From NCBI GenBank assembly GCA_040382935.1, contig JBEIEP010000007.1, positions 18,868-82,867 of the forward strand: a DNA stretch of 64,000 nucleotides, given 5' to 3'. Positions 58,944 through 64,000 of this stretch are shown here, piece after piece (within the stretch, counting starts at the first letter, position 1; each line of letters opens with the position of its first letter). Made by a program: the position numbers and the translations under genes. This DNA is from JALQUL01 sp040382935 (lineage in GTDB: Bacteria; Pseudomonadota; Gammaproteobacteria; Burkholderiales; Burkholderiaceae_C). The notes under the pieces are model-generated. The model was not told the origin of the DNA. It saw only the letters and a list, made by a program, of their open reading frames with translations, and made no database searches.

Positions 58944-60149
58944 CTAGAGTGTATGGCTTCGATCACCTGTGCTAAAGCCCATCGATTGCCAAGGCGGACC
59001 GGCGTACAGGCCCAGTACCTTAAAAAACTCGCCCATCTCATGCTCATGCACAAGTTTTAAGGCGGCGCTTTGGACTTGGGGCGTGGCCTGCGTCAGCAGA
59101 TCGCCCAAACCACAGTTAAGCAAGAACCGCCCTTGGTTGCAAAACCCCAAAGTGCCCCTGTCCGCGGGGTGCCCCAAAGCGTCCCCCATCTGCTGCCAGG
59201 CCATTGCCATGGCGGTGAAGTCCACATGGGCGGTGATGTCTTTTTCACCTGGCCGGTCCAAGGGGTTGTTATCAACCTGGTGGCGGTAATGGCACACCAA
59301 GGTGCCCATGCTGCGCTGCGGGTGAAAAAATTCGTGCGCAGGAAAGCCGTAATCCACAAAAAATGCGGCACCCCGGTTCATACGTTCGGCCAGCGTGGTC
59401 ATAAATGCCAGTGCGTGGGTGGGCAGTTCGGTTTGGTAGTCGTGGTGGCCCTCAATCGCCAAAAGCGTGGGCAAAAACGGAAGGTAGGGACTGGTATCAA
59501 GGGCAGATAGCGGGCGGTCGGCAAATTCCAATTGACCTTCATGCACCGATACCCCCCTGGCCCACCACTGGCCATCGCGCCTGGCCACCAAATGCACAGG
59601 CATCGCATCGAGCACCTCGTTGCCCAACACCACGCCGTTAAGGCGGTCAGGTAGGCTGTCGTGCCACTGCACCCGGTCACCAAAGTTGGCAAGGGTTTGT
59701 TGTTGCAGGGCGCGCAGGTCAGCCGAAAGCTCCACGATATGGTAGTGGGTGGGGGTTGTGGATGGCTGCATTTCGTCTAAGGCGCCGAGCACCTCACGGG
59801 CCAAGGCGCCAGTGCCCGCGCCAAATTCCCAAATCGCGTCGGTGTCGGTAACCCGCAGGGCTTCATGCAATTGCTTTGCCAAGACCTGGCCAAACAGGGG
59901 CGAGAGTTCGGGCGCCGTCACAAAGTCACTGCCCGAGGTGGGCATGGTGCCAAATTTTTGGCGGGAACTGCTGTAGTAGCCCAGCGCGGGGGTGTACAGC
60001 GCCATGGCCATATAACGGTCAAAAGGGATCCACCCCCCTGCTGCCTCAATGGTCGAAATGATGTGGGAAAGCAACGGCGTTTGGGTTGAAGCCGTTAAAC
60101 TTGCAGGCCCGCTAGCGGGTACTAACTGTGGTGGTTGCGCCATATCCAA
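58944..60149 (-). CDS. MidA/NDUFAF7-family SAM-dependent methyltransferase
   Basis: This 401-residue protein matches the MidA (DUF185) family. It has an N-terminal PFDRYMAMALYTPALGYYSSSRQKFG, the SAM-binding IWEFGAGTGALAREVLGAL near residue 110 and a VLGNEVLDAMPVHLVARRDGQWWARGV segment near 173. The eukaryotic member NDUFAF7 dimethylates an arginine of complex I subunit NDUFS2. The bacterial role may be similar but is not shown here. The start is 24 bp from the divergent FolM-like start, so the two genes have a shared promoter region. Confidence 0.88.
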   Translation of the reverse strand: MDMAQPPQLVPASGPASLTASTQTPLLSHIISTIEAAGGWIPFDRYMAMALYTPALGYYSSSRQKFGTMPTSGSDFVTAPELSPLFGQVLAKQLHEALRVTDTDAIWEFGAGTGALAREVLGALDEMQPSTTPTHYHIVELSADLRALQQQTLANFGDRVQWHDSLPDRLNGVVLGNEVLDAMPVHLVARRDGQWWARGVSVHEGQLEFADRPLSALDTSPYLPFLPTLLAIEGHHDYQTELPTHALAFMTTLAERMNRGAAFFVDYGFPAHEFFHPQRSMGTLVCHYRHQVDNNPLDRPGEKDITAHVDFTAMAMAWQQMGDALGHPADRGTLGFCNQGRFLLNCGLGDLLTQATPQVQSAALKLVHEHEMGEFFKVLGLYAGPPWQSMGFSTGDRSHTL

Positions 60150-60172
60150 TTGTAGAAAGAACTGTATCGTCC

Positions 60173-61054
60173 ATGCAGCACTTGCAAAACGATTCCCCCG
60201 CAGTAGCCGATAGCGCTGCTGTTGGCACTGCGCCCAAGGCCGTGCGCCGCGTGCTGGTCACGGGTGGTGCGCATCGCTTGGGGGCGGAAATTTGCACCGC
60301 CTTTGCGCGGGCAGGCTGGGCCATTGTGTGTCATTACCACCAATCCGAAACGGCGGCCCGTGCGCTGTGCAACGCGTTAAGTGGCAGCTATGGTTGCCAA
60401 GCCGAACCGGTGCAAGGCGATTTGTCTAGCCGCGAAGGCCTGGAGGCTTTGGTGAACCGGCTACAGGCCCTGGGCATGCCGGTGCATTGCCTGGTTAACA
60501 ATGCCTCTTTGTTTGCGCCTGACGAGGGCCAATCCTTCACCCAAGACACGGCGTTGGCGCATTGGCAGGTCAACCTCATGGCCCCTTTGGCCTTGGCCCG
60601 TGATGTGGCAACACGGCTGGCACCCCCACCGTCTGATGATGCGGTAACGGGGCAAAGCAGTGTGATTCATGTGCTTGACCAAAAGGTGTTCAATCTCAAC
60701 CCCGATTACTTTAGCTACACCGTATCCAAGTTGGCGTTGGAGCGCGCAGTGGCTTTGCAGGCGCAAGCCTTGGCGCCCCATGTGCGGGTGTGCGGCGTTG
60801 CCCCAGGTTTGATGTACCTGAGCGGCGATCAAACCCCTGAAAACTTTGCGATGGCCAGCCGCGCCAATCTGTTGCGCCGGCCCATTGACCCCGTTGAAGT
60901 GGCCAGGGCTTGCGTTTACCTGGCCGAATCCTCCGCCATTACTGGCGCCGTTCTACAGGTCGACAACGGCCAGCATTTGGTGCCGCTTGAGCGCGACATT
61001 ATGTTTATGGTGGACCACTGGGCGGGTCACAACAACGAAAGCAAACAACGATGA
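60173..61054 (+). CDS. folM: FolM/PTR1-type pteridine reductase (SDR)
   Basis: With the start at ATG 60173 the protein has 293 residues; a GTG at 60128 is also open. The TGGAHRLG segment near residue 30 has the Arg of the TGxxxRxG motif, which distinguishes pteridine reductases from other SDRs. The active site is YFSYTVSKLALE (Tyr-x-x-x-Lys). E. coli FolM reduces dihydromonapterin to tetrahydromonapterin and dihydrofolate weakly. The stop overlaps the next start (ATGA), so it is coupled with a FolB-like gene and this group probably makes a reduced pterin. Confidence 0.85.
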   Translation: MQHLQNDSPAVADSAAVGTAPKAVRRVLVTGGAHRLGAEICTAFARAGWAIVCHYHQSETAARALCNALSGSYGCQAEPVQGDLSSREGLEALVNRLQALGMPVHCLVNNASLFAPDEGQSFTQDTALAHWQVNLMAPLALARDVATRLAPPPSDDAVTGQSSVIHVLDQKVFNLNPDYFSYTVSKLALERAVALQAQALAPHVRVCGVAPGLMYLSGDQTPENFAMASRANLLRRPIDPVEVARACVYLAESSAITGAVLQVDNGQHLVPLERDIMFMVDHWAGHNNESKQR

Positions 61055-61449
61055 ATCCAGATTTGGGCGTGGCATTTCATCAAAACCACAGAAGGCTTTT
61101 TTTGCGCGGGCACACCGTTTTGATGCACATCGGCGCGCATGACTTTGAAAAACAGGCCCCGCAGCGGGTGGTCATTCATGTAGACCTGTGGGTGCCGCTA
61201 GCAGCCTCTACCCCCACGCACGACGACCTGACCGAGGTGGTGGATTACGATTTTGTGCGTCGCATTATTGCAACCCTGTGCGGGCAAGGTCCTATCCAAT
61301 TGCAAGAAACCCTGTGTGATGCGATTGTGAATGCGCTCCTGGCGCACCCCCACATTGTGGCCACCCGGGTAAGTACCGAAAAGCCCGATGTGTACCCCGA
61401 CTGTGAAGCCGTAGGCGTAGAAGTTTTTCGCATCAAGCCCCTTGCCTGA
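61051..61449 (+). CDS. FolB/FolX-family dihydroneopterin aldolase or epimerase, copy 1
   Basis: This 132-residue protein has the FolB fold marks: IGAHDFEKQAPQRVVIHVDLWVPL with the conserved Glu, LTEVVDYDFVRRII in the substrate-binding helix, and a C-terminal STEKPDVYPDCEAVGVEVFR with the conserved Lys. FolB makes 6-hydroxymethyl-dihydropterin, and FolX epimerises dihydroneopterin triphosphate; both have the same fold. The overlap with folM suggests a FolX-like role for this copy or the next one. The sequence alone does not separate them. Confidence 0.85.
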   Translation: MNPDLGVAFHQNHRRLFLRGHTVLMHIGAHDFEKQAPQRVVIHVDLWVPLAASTPTHDDLTEVVDYDFVRRIIATLCGQGPIQLQETLCDAIVNALLAHPHIVATRVSTEKPDVYPDCEAVGVEVFRIKPLA

Positions 61450-61512
61450 CATTTGCCCTGCAGGTCGTTTCCAACCCATTCAAGCACTGCCCCTAGCGGT
61501 CCAATATTTGCC

Positions 61513-61887
61513 ATGAAGCACGACAGTGGTATTCAAATCCTCTCGATCAAAGGCCTGCGATTTCAGGCCAACCTGGGTATTTTGACCCACGAAACCACAG
61601 CGCCCCAGCCCATACAAGTGGATGCCGAACTCAACATGGGTGAGCGCACGCTACTGCCAGAGCACAGTGACATCAGCAATGTGCTGGACTACCGCAAAGT
61701 GCGTGAAATCATTATTGCAGAGTGCACCGAGCGCCACATTGACCTGCTAGAGAGCATGATAGGTAAGCTGTGTTTGCGCCTGTTGCAACTGCCGGGTATC
61801 CAAGGCGTGCGCGTCAAAATTGCCAAGCTAGAAATATTTGAAGATTGCGAAGTGGCCATTGAACACCAGGCGGGCAACTGGGCTTAG
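61513..61887 (+). CDS. FolB/FolX-family dihydroneopterin aldolase or epimerase, copy 2
   Basis: The start at ATG 61513 gives 124 residues. It has THETTAPQPIQVDAELNM with the conserved Glu, SNVLDYRKVREII and a RVKIAKLEIFEDCEVAIEHQAGNW end with Lys. It is a paralogue of the preceding gene, only distantly similar outside these motifs, and 63 bp behind it. A tandem pair following folM supports division of the aldolase and epimerase activities between the two. It ends directly at the convergent Sel1 gene. Confidence 0.85.
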   Translation: MKHDSGIQILSIKGLRFQANLGILTHETTAPQPIQVDAELNMGERTLLPEHSDISNVLDYRKVREIIIAECTERHIDLLESMIGKLCLRLLQLPGIQGVRVKIAKLEIFEDCEVAIEHQAGNWA

Positions 61888-62625
61888 TTAGGCCGCTGCT
61901 AGATGGTGGGTCTTCCCTATCAGGTTCAGAAGTTCATTGGCCTGCTCATGGTCGTCGTCAGCGTTTGCAGTTTCAAGCAGTGAACGAACTTGTGCAAGCC
62001 TGCCTTTCTTTACTGGGCCGTGGATGAGATCAAGGATGGCCAGCCAGTAGCGCGCATTTTCATTTGACCTTTGGGAGAATTGCGCGGGGAAGGCGCAGGC
62101 CATGATGTGGTGAAAAGAGGCGCGTGCCAGCTCGAAATCTTGCCGCGCTCCAAAACCAAAGAGGCGACATAGGCCAATTTGCAGATAGGCGTCGTTGTCT
62201 CCCATGGCAGCGGCCTTTTCGTACCACCGAAAGGCCAGCTTTGCCTTGCCCATATCTCGGTATATCGTTGCCAAGTTAAATGCCCCCGAGCAGTCACCTT
62301 GTGCGATGGCCATTTTTAACCAACATATTGCGGCAGGTAGGTCTCTTGAGATTGCGCCGCCAGAACTGAGGATAACGCCCAGTGCGGCTTGGGCGCTGCT
62401 ATTACCTTGCTTAGCCGCCGCCGTGTACCACTTGATGGCCGCCTTTGGGTCTGCTACGACAACCACTTTTGAAGCGTGGCTCTTCAAGCCATTTTCGTAA
62501 TAGTAGCCAAGCTCCCACTGGGCGTTTGCGTCGCCGCTTTCGGCGGTCGACCTTAGCTTGCGCAAGTGCTGGTAAGGGCTATTTGCCATACTTGTCGGTG
62601 AGTTCATCGGTGCGTCGCATTCCAT
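61888..62625 (-). CDS. Sel1-like repeat protein
   Basis: This 245-residue protein has about four Sel1-type helix pairs: GDANAQWELGYYYENGLKSHA, then PKAAIKWYTAAAKQGNSSAQAALGVILSSGG, LPAAICWLKMAIAQGDCSGAFNLATIYRDMG and KLAFRWYEKAAAMGDNDAYLQIGLCRLFG. Such repeats act as protein-binding scaffolds. No signal peptide is obvious. The first ATG (62625) is followed by others at residues 7 and 13. The stop codon is directly adjacent to that of the second FolB-like gene. Confidence 0.8.
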   Translation of the reverse strand: MECDAPMNSPTSMANSPYQHLRKLRSTAESGDANAQWELGYYYENGLKSHASKVVVVADPKAAIKWYTAAAKQGNSSAQAALGVILSSGGAISRDLPAAICWLKMAIAQGDCSGAFNLATIYRDMGKAKLAFRWYEKAAAMGDNDAYLQIGLCRLFGFGARQDFELARASFHHIMACAFPAQFSQRSNENARYWLAILDLIHGPVKKGRLAQVRSLLETANADDDHEQANELLNLIGKTHHLAAA

Positions 62626-62668
62626 CCGTTTCGATAGTCACGGCCTTCCTAGAGGTTTGCAAAGGGTC

Positions 62669-63700
62669 CTAGAGCCTGCTTTCGACTAATTCTTGCAGTG
62701 GTTTAGGAAGGAGTTTCCTGAGCCCGAGGCTGATCGCGCGTTCGTGCTTTTGCCATAAAACGCCAGCAAAAACGATACCAATGCCAACAAGCGTTAGGAT
62801 CAGTGGGAAGATCATGCTGTCTGCAAATACGCGGTAGGCCAAGTGGCTGAGATACCCCGCAACACCAAGGCCACCGAAAACCGCAAAAACCCTAAGGGAA
62901 AGTATCGCACCGGTAGCTACCATGGCCAGGTTAATGCCCAGATAAAGAACGTTGTTGAGTTCATTGTCGTATCTCATCAGCGACAGACCACCCCAAAACG
63001 TCATGGTGCCAAACAGATACAGCCAAAACGCATAGTCTTTGCTGTGTCGTGACCGAATATCTACCCAGAAAGCCAACAACACCATGAGCAGGCCGACCCA
63101 TAGCGAAACCAGTTTCCTTAGCGCCCAGTCGGTGTTGTTGTCTCCTAATATAAATGGCACTAGATCCATGCTCATATACCAAAGCGTCACCGCAATAGGC
63201 ATGACGGAAAAGGGTAGCCGATAGCGCCACAGCACAGTCGCTCCGCAGGCCAGCGTTGCAAGCTCCATAAACAGCCACTTCCAGTCAATCTGCGTGTGGT
63301 AGTCACGATAGGCCACTTCGGTAGCCCACCAACCCAGTGCGGTTTGTAGACCAAAGACCGCCAAAGGGGTGAGAACCACGACCAAGGTGGACATAATGCC
63401 CGCAGGAATCGGCAAGTGGCGCTTCAGGAAAAACTCTGTTAACCACAAACCAATCCCAGCATACGCAAGTGCGATAAAGAACATGCCCCATCCGCCAAAC
63501 AGATTAAATCCCAGCGTCATGAACAAGCTCATTGCGCCAATAGCAATCAATCCACCCAAGTAATAAAGCACTTGGACGAACCCAAAATGGGGGGTGTCTT
63601 TTGTTCGTTCGCTGACGAATTGCCAAAGCTGTTCGGCTTGGTGTTCGTCGATCAAGCCGTTGTCAACAGCGTCTTTGAGCAAACTACGATTAAGTTGCAT
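62669..63700 (-). CDS. DUF2157-like multi-pass membrane protein
   Basis: This 343-residue protein has a short cytoplasmic head (residues 1-40, with LLKDAVDNGLIDEHQAEQLWQFV similar to DUF2157 starts) and about eight or nine hydrophobic helices. The final 30 residues are cytoplasmic and basic. The function of the family is unknown. It is transcribed leftward, with the second copy of the 94-bp repeat ending 145 bp upstream of its start. Confidence 0.7.
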   Translation of the reverse strand: MQLNRSLLKDAVDNGLIDEHQAEQLWQFVSERTKDTPHFGFVQVLYYLGGLIAIGAMSLFMTLGFNLFGGWGMFFIALAYAGIGLWLTEFFLKRHLPIPAGIMSTLVVVLTPLAVFGLQTALGWWATEVAYRDYHTQIDWKWLFMELATLACGATVLWRYRLPFSVMPIAVTLWYMSMDLVPFILGDNNTDWALRKLVSLWVGLLMVLLAFWVDIRSRHSKDYAFWLYLFGTMTFWGGLSLMRYDNELNNVLYLGINLAMVATGAILSLRVFAVFGGLGVAGYLSHLAYRVFADSMIFPLILTLVGIGIVFAGVLWQKHERAISLGLRKLLPKPLQELVESRL

Positions 63701-63844
63701 TTAAATTCTTTCTGCATGGGCGGTTTGCCCTGCTCAAACTCTGCCAGTTAGCACTGCCAGTTTCGACGAATTGATGTGATTTAGCGGAACCATTATCTCA
63801 TTAGCATTGAAATGGTAAATGAGCAAAATGAAATGGGTCATGCT

Positions 63845-63938
63845 AGTCAAGTCCCAATTTTGCTGCAAATTCAGTTCAACAGATCAAGCCGTATTCCTTT
63901 GAGTTTGGTTTGAATTTACCCCACGGCGCTCAGGCTAG
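63845..63938 (-). repeat. 94-bp dispersed repeat, copy B
   Basis: This segment, read on the minus strand, matches 35084-35177 with six differences. It lies upstream of the DUF2157-like gene in the same relative orientation as copy A has towards gcdH. The flanks do not match. The last 300 bp of the window contain no gene that I can support, although a gene could begin beyond the right edge. Confidence 0.85.
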
Positions 63939-63967
63939 AAGGTCGCCCTGCAGGGCGAACTTCTAGC
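63934..63967. terminator. Long hairpin at the right edge
   Basis: GCTAGAAG (63934-63941) and CTTCTAGC (63960-63967) enclose a perfect 16-bp palindrome TCGCCCTGCAGGGCGA, with one mismatch at the join. The 34-bp structure overlaps the end of repeat copy B. It resembles a bidirectional terminator, though no long T-run follows on either strand. Confidence 0.4.
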
Positions 63968-64000
63968 GCCGCACGTTGCCCCACGCTGGCCTCACGCCAC

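Noticed and set aside
1..64000. CRISPR arrays, tRNA and rRNA genes, integrases and transposases
   Set aside because: No regularly spaced repeats, no tRNA-like cloverleaf sequence and no recombinase motifs were seen on reading both strands, though a dedicated search was not possible.

Overview
The window looks like chromosomal DNA from a beta-proteobacterium of the order Burkholderiales, most likely Comamonadaceae or a close relative. The evidence is the gene content: box-type benzoyl-CoA degradation, recA-recX near sucCD, a TfpX/PglL pilin-glycosylation pair, a glutaryl-CoA dehydrogenase, a MidA methyltransferase and a FolM/FolB cluster, all with moderately GC-rich coding bias. This placement is inference from protein families, because no rRNA is present.

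Layout. 0-7.6 kb: RidA-like protein, ICMT-like methyltransferase, YdcF-like protein and a small membrane protein; then a decayed aromatic-acid locus (C-terminal stub of boxB, intact boxA, 3-oxoadipyl-CoA thiolase) and a gamma-glutamyltransferase. 7.6-15.5 kb: an accessory region with a NYN-domain nuclease gene behind a two-hairpin leader, HigBA, a HicB antitoxin with only a stub of HicA, an orphan Phd-type antitoxin, and a type III restriction-modification cassette (RHH protein, mod, DUF4160, DUF2442, res). This cassette is bracketed by an 88-bp direct repeat of the 3' end of argG. 15.5-21.9 kb: argG, a catalytically degenerate pseudouridine-synthase homologue, and a MoxR-DUF58-transglutaminase operon. 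21.9-30.1 kb: a TetR regulator divergent from a nine-gene, tightly packed lipid-modification operon (flavin amine oxidoreductase, DUF1365, Cfa-like methyltransferase, chalcone-isomerase-like protein, MFS transporter, DUF3833 lipoprotein, SDR, NTF2-like protein), followed by a remnant that looks like gentisate 1,2-dioxygenase.

30-41.7 kb: COG2509-type flavoprotein, AlkZ/YcaQ-like glycosylase, a fused sterol-desaturase/YhhN membrane protein, gcdH, mltD, a MarR regulator, recA (with a LexA-like box), recX and argC. 41.8-50.6 kb: sucCD, a GAF-MshEN-GspE assembly ATPase, two type IV pilins (the first behind a candidate sigma-54 promoter), TfpX and PglL. 50.6-58.7 kb: rep helicase, an AEC transporter, a 161-bp MITE-like element inserted at its stop codon, and an incomplete type IVB pilus gene set (two TcpQ-like proteins, PilN secretin, PilP-like protein) that has a related repeat on its other side. 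58.7-64 kb: DUF2905, MidA, FolM plus two FolB paralogues, a Sel1-repeat protein, a DUF2157-like membrane protein, and a second copy of a 94-bp dispersed repeat.

Themes. Several genes are in decay (boxB, gentisate dioxygenase, hicA). A short terminal-inverted-repeat family beginning GGAACCTCTGCAAAACCCC recurs at five places, once forming the first codons of a gene. The most interesting leads are the structured leader of the NYN nuclease gene, the argG-end duplication around the restriction cassette, the TetR-controlled lipid operon, the desaturase-YhhN fusion and the repeat-flanked type IVB pilus fragment. No tRNA, rRNA, CRISPR array, integrase or intact transposase gene was found.
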